Both the position numbers and the translations under genes were made by a program. A DNA stretch of 64,000 nucleotides from positions 13,228,196 through 13,292,195 of the forward strand of contig CAIIXF020000004.1 of assembly GCA_903813345.2 (NCBI GenBank). Direction: 5' to 3'. How positions within the stretch are numbered: the stretch's first letter is position 1; each line of letters opens with the position of its first letter. The DNA is from Owenia fusiformis. Its lineage: Eukaryota > Annelida > Polychaeta > Sabellida > Oweniidae. Below, in pieces: positions 47,434 to 59,477 of the stretch. The notes under the pieces were generated by a model, which saw only the letters and a list, made by a program, of their open reading frames with translations, was not told where the DNA came from and ran no database searches.

Positions 47434-48374
47434 CACTGATAAATAAAGAGACGACACATTATATCAAGATGAATTATCTAAAATGTTCTTTCACCATGGG
47501 TATATGTAGCATTCACTGTTAGATTACCAGTATGTACATTTGTTGATCGATTTAACTTTTAGAACGGTTTATTATTTAGAAGTCTGTATGATCGTCACCG
47601 ATGTCTATCGATTTTTTTCCAAAACTTACCGAGCCTTAAAAGCTGATTGGAGTGACAAGTGCAGAGTGTTGTAACAGATTGATTGACATTCTCAAATCAT
47701 GCTCCTACTTAATTCTATACTGTAACAGGTCCTAGGGGTGGAGTTCCAATGAGGTATTTCTTACCTGTTGCTAAACTGTATTATTAAGAAAGAGTCATAC
47801 TTTCAGATTTGCTGAGAACTCAGTAGTAGAACTTAACATTATTTGGAGTAACGTTCACATTTCGATTGCTTCATATAAGATAAGTAATGAATTAAGTCCA
47901 CTTTATTGAAATTAAAAAGGGGGGATACACATATGCTAATGTATATACATATATGTATATTTATGAAATATGACAACACCTCACAACAATAAGTTCACCT
48001 TCTTAACTTTGTATTGTGTAAATTATATAAACTAATGCAATAATGATTTGTCAAATGTCCAATTTAAAATAAAACTCCATCAATCGTTATATTCACAGTG
48101 TATTATCAATAATGTGTTATTTTACAAGCATTTTTGAAAATATCAGTTCACAATGACTGACTTATTCTTAGGTTCATTTTTTCGAGCATACTGTGAAAAT
48201 ATTCTCTTGAGAACCAGGGCATGTTATAAAGTTTATAGATAAATGACCTCTCAACTGCTAAATATACAGTTCGTGTTGAGTTCTACGATGCCCCAAAAGT
48301 CAATCCCTTGATTATCAACCAAAATGCGTTCGCCCTACTAAAGCAAGTGTGAAACCATCAAAAATATATTTGTT

Positions 48375-48480
48375 ATGTCATCACCAAAAGTGGTTACATA
48401 TTGTTATGATCTACGTTTTTGTGACGGCGGTTGACGTCCGGCGGTCGGTGTCTGTAACATATGACATGTGGTGTTATTTT
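48375..48480. repeat. Fragment of the ATGTCACCACC element
   Basis: ATGTCATCACCAAAAGTGGT, then TTACATATTGTTATG, TTGTGACGGCGGTTGACG and GTGTCTGTAACA match the left 105 bp of 46033-46872. Confidence 0.65.
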
Positions 48481-48907
48481 GCATGTTAATACTTGAATAC
48501 TTACATATTGGATGTAGGAAAATTGAAAAATGGGAATCAGTTGTCCTGTTATTTTATGTGCTCTTTGAAAAAGTAACAAGTAACACTTCCAATTTCCTCG
48601 TGGATATACATTTAAAAAGTTTGCAATTTCTAATTTGACAATCTTTCCATCTGTGGCAGAGATAAAATCGTTATACAAGGATTATTATAGGCTTTGTAGA
48701 ATCTAAAGAGAATTGTCTATACAGGTGAGACGTATGATGTTAGTAAAACAGAACAATAAATTTTTGAGTTTACGAATTTCCAATGTATAACTTCTTCAAG
48801 TAAACAGAATCTTTGAGTTTAACTAAGAATATATCAAAAACTAGGTAATATCAAACAATAAGCAGTTGAGTCAAAATTTCATCATTTACCTAAATGATTT
48901 TTGATCA

Positions 48908-50256
48908 GAATACTCTGATACGACGTCAGATACTGTACATCGCGGCATTTTACTGCATTTTTACATGCGTACTTACTTTTAAAACCGCAATATCTCGACA
49001 GCAAAATCATATTTTTCTACAATTTTTCGTCATCAGTTGAAAACGTATGTCCATGAAATATTTTGCCTATCAGAATTCCAAATAACTGATTTGGGACTTT
49101 TTAAATGAGAATCACGCAAGCCGTATTATGCGACTTTCTATGCTAAAACCGGGTGTGGACTGTAACATTTTGAAGAAAAATGATTTTAATTTTAAACGAA
49201 AAATGAAGATAACTTTTTCTTTTCTTAACGGATCTTTCTCAAATTTTCTCAATATTTTAATTCACTAATTTGGAAAAGAGAAATAGATTCTGTGTGATGA
49301 CGTCATAATATAACAATGCTAACTTAACGCTTATATTTATGCAAAAAAAGTGTGGACAGGCAGAATTTCGTACCAACAAGATATATATTTTGATCAATTA
49401 AACATTAAATCGTTTGAAAGGTGAATTATTCTTTTTTGATTCCTGAAAGGCATATCATATTCTATATTTTTATCAAAACACTATACCATTTCGATTAAAA
49501 TTCAGTCTGTAAGAAGCATAAATTGAAAGAAATATGAAGTGAAGCCATGTGAAAAATTCACAAAATTACGTTTCATTTTTTGAGTTCAAATATTTCTAAT
49601 TAAGGGATACACATTCAAAACTTTCCAAGGTTTCAGCATGTTCTTTTAAATATACCCCTTACAACATACAATTAATTTCATTTAATTTGAACCAGTATAT
49701 ATTGAGATAGACATCATTTTATCACCGCAACCCCAAGTGAAGCCTTTACAAAATAAGACGTTACGCCGTTAGCGTATTATATGTTCTCCTTTATTATTCA
49801 TTGCTTTAAATAAATAAAACTAAATATTCGAGTTAAAATAAATTACAAATAATGCATTTAACAATCCTTAATATCTTCCCGTCTGTGTATATCAGTTGAA
49901 TATGACAAAGGGCACTGTGAAAGAGTCTAGAAAGACGATGCGACAACGAGAGCGCAGGGCCGAAAAGCGCGACAAAGAAGAAAACGAGTAGGGTTTGAAA
50001 TGTCTACTTTCTGGTGATTCTAATTCTGTATATCGTGACAAAACCTTTTTGAATATAGAATTGTATTGAAGCGCACATTAATCTGAACAAAATTTGAAGT
50101 TTGTAAGAAGATTCCACGAATATTAAAACTTTTGCAATTACTTGGAGGAGCATTGCGCATATTTATCGCGTAAATCTTTGCATTTTGTCGGTAAAATGAA
50201 CAATTACAATGTTACGCCGTGATGTACAGTATCTGACGTCGTATCTCTAAGTATCT
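48908..50256. mobile_element. TIR element of about 1.35 kb with a small charged ORF
   Basis: GATACGACGTCAGATACTGT, then ACATCGCGGC (48917-48946), is matched in inverted orientation at 50216-50245 with one or two mismatches; weaker similarity extends about 10 bp outward. The outer boundaries are approximate. It contains one short GC-richer ORF (49902-49991). Its family is not recognised. Confidence 0.6.
49902..49991 (+). CDS. 29-codon Arg/Lys/Glu-rich ORF, possibly a terminal exon
   Basis: Starts MTKGTVKESRKTMRQRERRA and ends KEENE at TAG. TGTATATCAG, an acceptable acceptor, ends 6 nt upstream in the same frame, so this may be the last exon of a plus-strand gene or of a transposon-encoded protein. 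Its base composition is clearly richer in G+C than its surroundings, which hints at coding constraint. No upstream exon is identified. Composition resembles the tail of the 22234-25090 protein, but I see no alignable motif. Confidence 0.35.
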   Translation: MTKGTVKESRKTMRQRERRAEKRDKEENE

Positions 50257-50688
50257 ACACAGCACCCATTTTTCACTAAATTGTTCCGTACTTCAATCTT
50301 ATATGAACAACATCCCGTACGTTATGAATGACTAAAATGATGTTAAAGCACATAAAATGAAGATATGTCGATATTTATCATATTCCACCAACAAAAACAG
50401 TACAAGAATAAAAGTGATATGTTTTTATTATTTCAAATACAAATGTACAGAACGTGAAAAAATATTTTCCACTCATGGTTCACTTTAAAATATTATTTAC
50501 ATTCTTTATTTTTAAAAATGCAAACACCAGAATATTTATTTAAAGTATATATCTTTGAAATTGCAAATATCATGGTAAGGCTAAAGTCATATTGCGAATG
50601 GATTAGATACACCCCGAACTATGCCCAGGGTCATTCAGTGTTTTTAGACTTAGATAGACTCTGATAGACTTTGTCATTAAGAGAATGT

Positions 50689-52521
50689 TTAGTATCGTCC
50701 TCTAACTAAAGCGGCTAAGCACAATCGGACCTGTACTTGTGTATGACGAGTATACGTCATCAACTTTTTGACAGTGTTGTATCCCCTACGTACAAGGTCC
50801 AAGATTTCATAGGATTTTTCCCTTGCATTAGCTCCATGAAGATGTTTATCAAACAAATCATTCACATCATTACGTAATTCCAAGTAATACTCATGTACAT
50901 CATCATCCTTAGGGTATGTTTTATAGACCCTCCTGAGTTCATCAATGGACCTACTCTGAAAGCAAAATTATATACCTTTAGACCTTAAATCAGAAATACA
51001 TGGGTAACAAAACTACAAGTATTATTCACTCCAACTATAGTACGGCATACAGTAGCTGCGTTGGAACACACCAGGATTCCTTGTTTTTATGAGATTTTGA
51101 CACCATACAATGTATGTGTATATATATGCAATAATTTTTGTTAATCAAATACGGATTTTATTTAGTTATTACTGAATTTGATGTTTAATTTGTTTTGCAC
51201 GATAATTAGAAATAAAATCATGGCTGACAATAAGAAACTCAATAATGGGAAAATATTCATTTCTACATCTTTTGACCTTACCAGCACCTTTGGCACGTTG
51301 TCATATCGTGTATTTAATTTTGAATGGCAATCTAATCTGTTTATTTTAGGCTTTACATGTGTGCCAAATATTTGGGCAAAATTTCTAAAAAATGACAAAG
51401 ATATGAGGAAAATTTAGGGCTGCCGTTTTTTTACCACCCTGTAACATTATAACTGCTATGATATCACATATCAAACCCGTTTGTCCATATTTCATTATTT
51501 ATCTTCAAGCATGATCAATCAATCATAAGTAATGAAAAATCAACCTCAAATCGAATCAATACATAAGGACATTATCGGTATTGGTTTCTGACAACGCTTG
51601 TTGATATTACAGATAGAAAAAAGTTGAAGAGTTATATATTATCAAAAAGTTATTGTTCAATAAACCTAACAAGTACTTGGGTAAGCGACGTATTAAGAAC
51701 ACTGGACGTGCAAATCAAGAGGATGTAAATGTACCAATTAGGAGAATGAAACTACGCTTTTAAAAAGATTATTCTTTACTTTAACGTTATCTTATTTTTC
51801 ATTAACATTTACGATATCGATCGTATGAAATGATTACGCATGCGCGCGTTATTATGCCAATGTCTAGCATAAGAAAGTAGTTCCGTCCTAAAATCGATGA
51901 ATACCGCTCTACTTAACATCAGCGATTTGACGAACATCGACACATCTACCAGTCATTGAAAAGAATGCTGCAAAACTGTTCGAATTTTTCAACGAATGAA
52001 ATCCAGAAATCAGTTATATAGGTATAAATAGCAAGTTAATTGTCAACATAATGCCTTCGACATTACATTCGGATTAATGGATAAACGGAGGAAATGTATA
52101 TATAGATTCTGTCAGGTAACATATTTTAAATATATTTTGCGTTTTGATTAAGAAACAAATACGTTCTGGTCAACAAGAGGCAGACGCAGGGTAACCCATC
52201 GCCAATTTTTCTAGAAAGCTGTGAGTTCAGACGATTCCTTCTTTTTGGAACAAAGGAAATGAAATGTTATGCTTCGCCTATCTGTGAATCCTACCTGTGA
52301 CTCTCATATTGATATTTTTAATTATTGCATTAAGAAGATAAGTTCGAAATAACTATTATTAATTAATTTAAATTATTTCTTTATATCATTTTGATAATTT
52401 TGGGTATACTTCTTACCCCATCAACTTGATCTCTAGGTGATTGATATAAATTTGGCTGTGCTGCAGTTCCATATTCTTCAGTTACAACTGCTCTCTCTTG
52501 GGGTTGATTTGATTGTCCCAT
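50689..52521 (-). CDS. Cluster gene 2 (subfamily I exon 2), 2 exons
   Basis: 123-residue protein of unrecognised function. Exon 1, 52417-52521 (35 codons), starts MGQSNQPQERAVVTEEYGTA and ends SPRDQVDG at GTAAGA. Exon 2, 50689-50955 (88 codons plus TAA), follows TTGCTTTCAG: SRSIDELRRVYKTYPKDD, DVHEYY, NDVNDLFDKHLHG, NAREKSYEILDLV and VQVRLCLAALVRGRY. Exon 2 has the same length as gene 1. Exon 1 is intermediate: Met-Gly as in subfamily I, but no Cys and no poly-Pro, and E-Y-G-T-A-A as in subfamily II. Gln at position 6 makes myristoylation unlikely. A TATA box and CCAAT box lie about 110-130 bp upstream. Confidence 0.72.
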
Positions 52522-52627
52522 TTTATTTAATTTATACTAATTTCTATTTAATTATACTATTATTGTTAACTACTGTTGATTAAGTAATAAATCTTAATTG
52601 CAAATAATCTTCGGGAAACACCCCCGG

Positions 52628-52655
52628 GATATTTATAGCGCCGATCAACCAATAG
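52628..52655 (-). promoter_or_regulatory. TATA and CCAAT boxes of cluster gene 2
   Basis: Minus strand: GCTATTGGTTGATC (inverted CCAAT) then GGCGCTATAAATATCCC. The TATA box (52630-52637) is about 110 bp before the ATG, the same spacing as in subfamily II. Confidence 0.55.
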
Positions 52656-52922
52656 CAGATCAACACATCTGGTATTAAGGGATTCCCCATTCCTTGACCA
52701 TGGACAATTCTAGAATATCATTTGATGAATTTATTATATTCTTCCATCAGGTTTATCATAATGTCTAACATGAAACCATATTTATTTCAAAACCGGAATC
52801 TACGAACAACATTTCGTGCCAGGTATTTTTGTTAAAATTTGGAAGACAAAAAGCAATTAAAATGTCTTACCAAAATCTCCCTCCGGAAGTCCTGTCATGC
52901 TGAAATAAAGGGGCAATGACCG

Positions 52923-53408
52923 TTGATCATCATTAAATGTCTTCATATAAAGACACGTGCCATTTATTACATTGTGTCGGTACAGTTGTTTCTGTTGATA
53001 CTGGGAATATATTTATGGTATCTTAATATATTGAAATCTTACTATTTTGTAAATATGGCTCGGGGTCAAACAGGATCTTTTGAATTGGTTAATAATGGAC
53101 TTCTTCACTGGATTTCGTCTATCCCACATCATTTGAGGCATTTTATGAGAACTAATATTTACAACCATATTTCATGTTATGAGTATTGGCTATCAATTTT
53201 TCATTTTTTCTTAAATATGTATCGTAATAATTTCATTATGAATAAAATGTCACTCGGTTTTCTGGTCCTGGATTGTGATTTTGGTTCTCGATTGGAAGGG
53301 AACGGGGTGTTAGACAGCATTTATTTTTACGTTAGACAGTTGTTTTTTGGATATGTAGGGTATTTTCCTAATGACCGTCATACACTAAGAGTTTGCTTTG
53401 CTTACTAG
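52923..53408 (+). other. Orphan 161-codon ORF, unrecognised
   Basis: One of the longest open frames in the window outside the LINE. It has a hydrophobic N-terminal stretch (residues about 16-35, VSVQLFLLILGIYLWYLNIL) that could be a signal anchor, and an internal Met at codon 45 (MARGQTGSFELVNN). The body is rich in Tyr, Phe and Asn. It lies on the opposite strand to the gene cluster, between genes 2 and 3. No domain is recognised and no splice partner is seen. A chance frame or an old transposon piece remain possible. Confidence 0.25.
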
Positions 53409-53880
53409 GTTTTTCAACAGTTTTTGCTCCTTTCCCTTTGGGATTTGTGCTCAGATGTATATTTGTTTCCTATGAAAGATGATTTTTAAGGAATTCCTGA
53501 AAACAAAACAAGTTCCCATCATCCTATCTCAGCCATACTCCGATCACATCGATTTTTGCACGAAACATGGTTTTTATCCATACCCATAGCTATTACGATT
53601 ACAAAATATATCCGGAGGTGGTTTGACCATCCGACCCCTACCCGCATTCGGTTTAAAAGTCTGAGAATTTAATGAAGGGACCTCGGGTTTTCCCCATTAA
53701 GGTTTGTACAATTATTACAATAATTATTTTGTGGCCCATGATTTATTTTGTCTCACAAAGGAACGTTGCGTATTTAAAACAACACATAGATTTTATGTCA
53801 TCAAATTATTAGCAGAAATGTATAACATGTGGACACTACATGTACATATTATTAACTGAACGTTGGATTCGTCAATAAAT

Positions 53881-54828
53881 TTAATTTTTAACAGAGAAAC
53901 GTCCATGTAAAACAGCTGCAACACTCAAACGAATCTTGTCTGTACTATAGGTGGTGAAACTATTCATGTCTTTCATTGTTGGATAGTCTTTAATATTGTT
54001 GAAAACTTTTCTCGCCATGTCGATGCTAACTTTGTATTCTTCGATAAGCTTGCGCCCACGCTCCTGACCCCCATCTAAATAGTATTGATGAATTTCATCT
54101 GTTGTGATCAAGTCGCTGTTGTATAAAGCGACTAAGTCCTTCGTTTCTTGTTCCTGAAAAAATAAACGTACAGCGTAAAACTGAAGGATATAATTTAGTG
54201 TGTTGCTCAAATATTGTCACATTATCTAAAATTCCTCTACTCGCAACTTTTATTGTTGTGTAGATCACTAGAATTAAAGGGACACAGCAATACTGAAAAT
54301 TGTGGTGTAGGAATGAATATAATTAAGAAAGTAGACCCGACCATAATAAATAAAATATTTCAACTTCTTCCGAAAGGATATTATTTTAAGATGCGGTTTA
54401 GAACAAATTGATAGAAACGGCTTAACGTAAATTTTATATATAAGGCAAAATGTTAATAAATTGAATAATTCCATTGGACTTCAATACAACACGAAAATAT
54501 AAACACATGACATAGCTTATTGAAATTTGGAATTATTATTGCATTGGATAAGTTGTATGTGTGTTAGTACTGGTATTAAATCAAAGATCAAAACAGGACG
54601 GCAAAACAGAACAATGTGAATATTAATAAGTAGTTTTGTTGGTATTAATAAAATTCATATATTCAGAATACAAAATTGATTTCATTAACATATTAATAAT
54701 AACGAAGTTAATTTAATTACCGTCAAATTTTCAGAATAGGATTTTGGCTGAATATGATTTCTCGCTGCTCCAGAACCATAGTCAGTAGCATCTTGTTGTT
54801 GTACTGCGGGCGTGTTTGTTTCAGGCAT
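53881..54828 (-). CDS. Cluster gene 3 (subfamily II), 2 exons
   Basis: 126-residue protein of unrecognised function. Exon 1, 54721-54828 (36 codons), starts MPETNTPAVQQQDATDYGSG and ends PKSYSENLT at GTAATT. Exon 2, 53881-54153 (90 codons plus TAA), follows TATTTTTTCAG: EQETKDLVALYNSD, TTDEIHQYYLDGG, IDMARKVFNNIKDYPTM, YSTDKIRLSVAAVLHGRFSV, then KN. Gly2 is absent, so no myristoylation. The intron is 567 bp. The TATA box is about 107 bp upstream of the ATG and a shared octamer module sits about 200 bp upstream. The 3' flank (TTTGTGGCCCATGATTTATT) is paralogous to that of gene 4, showing whole-unit duplication. Confidence 0.75.
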
Positions 54829-54930
54829 AATATCGCTTATTTCCTAAATCCTTATTGGTAAATCTTAATTAACTGAACTATAGAAGGCTTCAGATGGAAA
54901 CAATTTACTATGAAACAAATTCAAATGAGC

Positions 54931-55029
54931 CTTATATATATGTATATATATACATATATATCATACTATGCAATGAGATCATACGATGATTAGAAACCTT
55001 AGTCTCCGCCCTATTTGTGTGATTTGCAT
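54931..55029 (-). promoter_or_regulatory. Promoter module of cluster gene 3
   Basis: Minus strand order: TTATGCAAATC (octamer ATGCAAAT at 55022-55029), AGGGCGGAGACTAAGG (GC box), CGTATGATCTCATTGC, and further down TATATATAAGG (TATA). Shared with genes 4 and 5. Confidence 0.55.
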
Positions 55030-55149
55030 AAAATTAAAACAATGGTATTAGTAGTTTTATTCATGATGGGCATTATTTATTATAAGGATATCTCTGAAAA
55101 CAGGAAAGACGGCAGCTCTGTTTCACATAACTATTTAAGGTATGACTAA

Positions 55150-55265
55150 ATTATAGTTAATGTAGTTGCGTGTATCATACCTTCACAGTTACGTGGGCAC
55201 ACCAATAATGTTACAGTTCTTGGTCTGGGTTCAACTCCCAGGTAGCTGGGTATGCTTGCATCATG
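55150..55265 (+). repeat. tRNA-like block upstream of gene 3
   Basis: CATACC..GGTATG ends enclose CTGGGTTCAACTCCCAG, a perfect T-arm-like hairpin with a B-box-like GGTTCAACTCC. Probably the head of an old tRNA-derived SINE. Copies sit at the same relative place upstream of genes 4 and 5; a half copy is at 55338-55388. Confidence 0.5.
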
Positions 55266-56267
55266 TATACAAGTGTTAGTTTTTCAAATCAAATGTCATT
55301 ACATTGCAATCTATCTAATGTATCATCGTTTCCAGTGCGTAGACACACCAAGAATGTTACAGTATTTGGTCTGGGTTCAGGTTGAAGTGCTATTAATACC
55401 AAGTAAACGAAGATATCTATCATTTTGTCACAGCTATAATCTCATTTAAATTTCGATAAATAAAATGTATAAGGTTGGAAAGAAGCGTTGAATAAACAGA
55501 CAGTGCAGTACAGTTTGGGAGGATATTTCGATGATACATGCATAGCATTGAAATTGCAACGAAATCACATCGATTTGTCATTCAATCCATCAGCTGCAAC
55601 AGGTTTTACTTGAGGTTAATAATAGAATCCCTTGTCATTTAATAGTACCAAAAATAGGATATACTGTGCTATATATGTTGTAGGTAGAATTATTTTAAAC
55701 TACCTCGTTACATTTTGCTGGGAGTAGAATTGCTTCTCATTAAAAACCAGGGTTTCAATTTTTTGACAGCGAAGGAGGATACCAAAAATCCATGCCCACC
55801 CCTTCCAGGAATTTGATTGGTTCTCTGAATCATTTCGGCCATCTCCGTGATATAAGCATCTTCGGCCATCTTCGTGAAGTGACTTGAGATTCATCTAGCT
55901 GATTTCGGACCGCAGTCGAAGATGGCTGAAGATCTAACCCTAACCCTCCAAGGAATTCGATAGGTTCCTTGAAGCATCTTCGGCAATTCTTGTGATATAA
56001 ACATCTTCGATTGTCTTCATTTGTGCTTCCCGTGTGTGGCTTTAACTATCATCTACTTGTCCACAATAATCTAACATCCCGATGTGTATTTATCATTCCT
56101 GTATTCTGAACATGGGGGTAGATTGATATATTGGTTTCGAAGATTAGTAGCCAGAATTGCCAGAAAATATGGCAGGTAGAGGACTGTTATTACATTTAAC
56201 ACTGTCTTTTGGGAAATATTAACTTCGAAATGACTTATTTAATCAGTGACAAGGATCATATTAGTGC

Positions 56268-56492
56268 CTAGGTCACATTTGCTCCGATTCAGCGGCCGGC
56301 GACTTGCCGATCGAGTAGTATGTTCAAAATTAAAGGTCAAATCTCAAATTTGAGGTCAGATGTGAACTCCTGAGAACTTGTACATGCTTTTAAAAAAGGT
56401 TTTGTCAGTTTGATGGAATTCGAAATCAGTTTTGAACAGAATACTGCAATCGGCCGGGCGCCGGCCGATTAATCGGGGTAAATGTGACCTAG
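56268..56492. mobile_element. MITE with CTAGGTCACATTT ends, 225 bp
   Basis: The left arm CTAGGTCACATTTGCTCCGA plus a GGCCGGCG block is complementary to the right arm (CGGCCGATTAATCGGGGTAA, then ATGTGACCTAG). Arms are about 35 bp. Confidence 0.75.
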
Positions 56493-56892
56493 ACATAAAT
56501 CATATTAGCCGGGATGACTGCTCAGACTCACATATAAATCAAAAATGAGGGATATATCAAAATGTGTATGTTGACATAACAGTGTGGATGTTTTCTGGAC
56601 TGCCATTTCTTGATATAACTGACAAGATACATGATTTGTTCTTAGAGTTCTGAGAATTTAGGGAATAAGATCTCAGTTTCCTTCCATAGATGTTGAGAAA
56701 ACATAACAATGAAATTTTTGCGGTCCATAATTTATTTTGTCATATAAAGGAACATTGCATATTAAAACATATCAAATGGCTTTAAAACGCCGAGAAATAC
56801 AATTGAGGTTATCAGAAAGTGCATAAAGTGTATATCATGCGTTAATTGTGCATACATCTCATTGTTTTCAATAGGCCATCAAGCCGTTTGGT

Positions 56893-58193
56893 TCAAACCG
56901 AGAAACGTCCATGTAAAATGGTTGCGACAATCAATCGAATCCTGTCTGTACTATAGGTTCTGCCTCTGCGGGTGGTGAAACTTTGCATTGCATATATCGT
57001 CGGATAGCTTTTAATATTTTTGGAAACCTCCCTCGCCATAACGATGTTAACTTCGTGTTTTTCGATAAGCCAACGATCGAGGTTTATGCCTCCGTCTCCG
57101 TCTAGATAGTACTGGTGAATATAATCAGTTGTTGTGACCCCTCCCGATTCACTGTTGTATAATTTAACAAGATCGTCCTTTTGATCTTCCTGAAACATAA
57201 ACGTACAAAATACTATAAAACTAAAGGGAAAAACTTAAAGTTACTCTTTGTTTTTGGCTCTATAATGTAAAGCTTAGCACTCTGGGCTTGTCAAGCCAAG
57301 GTCCTGGATTCAACCCCAGGATGTGGCAAAAGGAGCCAGCTTGGTAGTTGATTACTGTGCTACTAACTCGATACTAAAAGGCTGAGTTGGCTTGAGTTGG
57401 CTGTCGGTTGTCCTAGTCAGGATAAAGATACTAGTTCCTGTCAGATTAATGCGGGGAGCTGGTTCTACCTTGAGATATTAATTAATTTCATTATCCTACC
57501 ACACTTATACGCCTTGTGGTGTCTGTGTGAGATAATTGGAACTTAAATGAAATCAAATCAAATCACGTGTTATTAAGACGTACTCTCTATCAATCATTGC
57601 GTTTTTTCGATGAATAGTATATAATTTGGATTGTCGATTCTTTACAATAACTGGAATCAAAGGGTTACAACAACTCATACAAAATGGAGTATGAAAGAAT
57701 GTGGCTTATCAAGAAAGTAGATCCGACCGTAAACAAATATTTTAAAGTTTATTGCGTTTGTGTTATTTCAAAATATAACTTCGGACAAACTGATAGATAA
57801 AGTTAAAAGTAAATCTTATTAAAGGCACAACTTTGTCAAGAATTAAAATATTTTACTGAATTTGGATGCAATACTAACAAATACCGCAACGGATAACTAA
57901 AGCAATTGGGGATATGTGTCGCATTTGATATATGTTTAGGTATGTAAAGACTAATGTAAGAATGAAGGTCGATCAGCTGAACCATAACAATAAACAGTTT
58001 AATAAATATTAATTAAAATAGCATTTTCACAATAAGAGTCTTATTTACATAATGATAACAAATAATTTTGTTAAAAATAACTTACCGTCAAGTATTCAGA
58101 ATATGATTTCGGCAGAATTAGATTTACCGCTGCTCCAGAACCATAGTTAGGAACGTATATTTGTTTAGATCTGGGTATGTTAGGCCGAGCCAT
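56893..58193 (-). CDS. Cluster gene 4 (subfamily II), 2 exons
   Basis: 134-residue protein of unrecognised function. Exon 1, 58086-58193 (36 codons), starts MARPNIPRSKQIYVPNYGSG and ends PKSYSEYLT at GTAAGT. Exon 2, 56893-57189 (98 codons plus TGA), follows TTTATGTTTCAG: EDQKDDLVKLYNSE, TTDYIHQYYLDGDGG, VMAREVSKNIKSYPTI, RTYSTDRIRLIVATILHGRF, then SV. It has the longest exon 2 of the cluster, through small insertions (GG after NSES, and RRGR before TYSTD). The 896 bp intron contains a tRNA-derived SINE. The TATA-like CAAATATACG is about 105 bp upstream, and the octamer/GC-box module is kept. Confidence 0.75.
57255..57545 (+). mobile_element. tRNA-derived SINE in intron of gene 4
   Basis: The head GGCTCTATAATGTAAAGCTT .. 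GGGCTTGTCAAGCC .. CCTGGATTCAACCCCAGG has a good T-arm hairpin and B box. The body includes GAGTTGGCTGTCGGTTGTCC, and the tail ends in AAATGAAATCAAATCAAATC. The tail alone also starts duplicated unit B at 60947, so the duplication breakpoint lies in this SINE. Confidence 0.65.
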
Positions 58194-58293
58194 TCTTTCG
58201 CTTATTTTAAATGTTCTGTTAATAAATCCTAATTAACTGATTTACAAATGCATCAGATGGAAAAACTTTACTCTGGAACTGATGCAATTGCGC

Positions 58294-58376
58294 GTATATT
58301 TGTGCTTCGAAGGAGGCGATGAGATCATAAGATGCTGGGAATACCTTAATCCACGCCCCATTTAGTTCATTTGCAT
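58294..58376 (-). promoter_or_regulatory. Promoter module of cluster gene 4
   Basis: Minus strand: TTATGCAAATGAAC (octamer, 58369-58376), TGGGGCGTGG (GC/CACCC box), AGGTATTCCCAGCATC (Rel-like half match) and CAAATATACGCGCAATTGC (TATA-like). Confidence 0.55.
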
Positions 58377-58784
58377 AAAAATAAAACAATCGTTTTAGTA
58401 TTTATGATTAAGATAAATTTATTATAAGAATTATAATGAAGACAAAAAATATAGTAACTTTATTTTAACTTTATTGAATGTTTATTTTATTATTTTTTAA
58501 TAATCAGTACTTGTTAGGCTCGCTATTAAACCATGACACGTTCAAGAAGTACAGGGCGAGACAATAACTTGTTTGATTTTTAAGGATACCTTATACATAA
58601 TACATCAAAAAATAGTCATGCATTCGACAATTAAAGAATATTTATTTTTGTCTTTATGGTTATGTGAGTATATTGATGGTTTCAAACAGAACTTTTTCTG
58701 TTTTTCATGAAGACATTCTCAGATCGAACGGTTGAATCACAAAGTAATAAACAGGGTATAGTTAAGATAGTTGGAAAATATAAA

Positions 58785-58905
58785 ATTGATGAAGTTAATG
58801 TAGTTACGTGTAACATACCTTCACAGTTACGTGGGCACACTAAGAATGTTACAATTCTTGGTCTGGGTTCAACTCCCAGGTAGCTTGGTATGCTTATATC
58901 ATATA
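58785..58905 (+). repeat. tRNA-like block upstream of gene 4
   Basis: Same CATACC..CTGGGTTCAACTCCCAG..GGTATG structure as at 55150-55265. It was carried by unit duplication and not by fresh insertion. Confidence 0.5.
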
Positions 58906-59019
58906 CACCATATACAGCTGTAATCATTTCCTTCCACTATGTCATGCTTTTTATGCAAATTTTGATATAAATCAAGTCAGTGAAACAGATAAAGCTACTT
59001 TTATGGGTGTAGTCAGGAT

Positions 59020-59255
59020 TGATTGAGGCAAAATTGATAATGCTTCGACTCGATAAAGAATAAACATGGATAGTCATAGCAATGTTGTATTCGTTCCCAT
59101 GTTCTTGATATTTTTAAACGAGTGATGTCACAAGTAAATCTCATCTTGCACGTGTGACTTTTTAGAATGAAAGATGGCAAGATCGTGCAAGGGGTAAATA
59201 TGGCTGTATCTTTGTTAGTCATATGAGAAAGGGTTATGTTATGCATACTGTACTC
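59020..59255. repeat. Dispersed repeat, copy in duplicated unit A
   Basis: Nearly identical to 62375-62625 through the local segmental duplication; a diverged third copy lies at 26370-26590. Confidence 0.65.
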
Positions 59256-59477
59256 TATAAAGTGAAGAAGAGGAATTTTTACTGTCCCACTCTGTAGGTT
59301 TTCTTGTATTTATATTTACTATACAACAAACAAACTACAAATACGCTGTTTTTACTAAATTATATATTTCATCTAAATACATTTCATTTCTAAATTAAAT
59401 TTTTGTTCGGAGGTTGAAAATGTAAAGTCTATCTTTATGAAATGTTCAATTTGTTGTACACCATTTGTAGATCGATA

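Noticed and set aside
51162-51417. Two open frames on opposite strands over the same bases
   Set aside because: No domain, splice context or family relation; mutual antisense frames of this size occur by chance.
55930-55950. Telomere-like CTAACCCTAACCCT
   Set aside because: Only two units; not enough for an interstitial telomere array.
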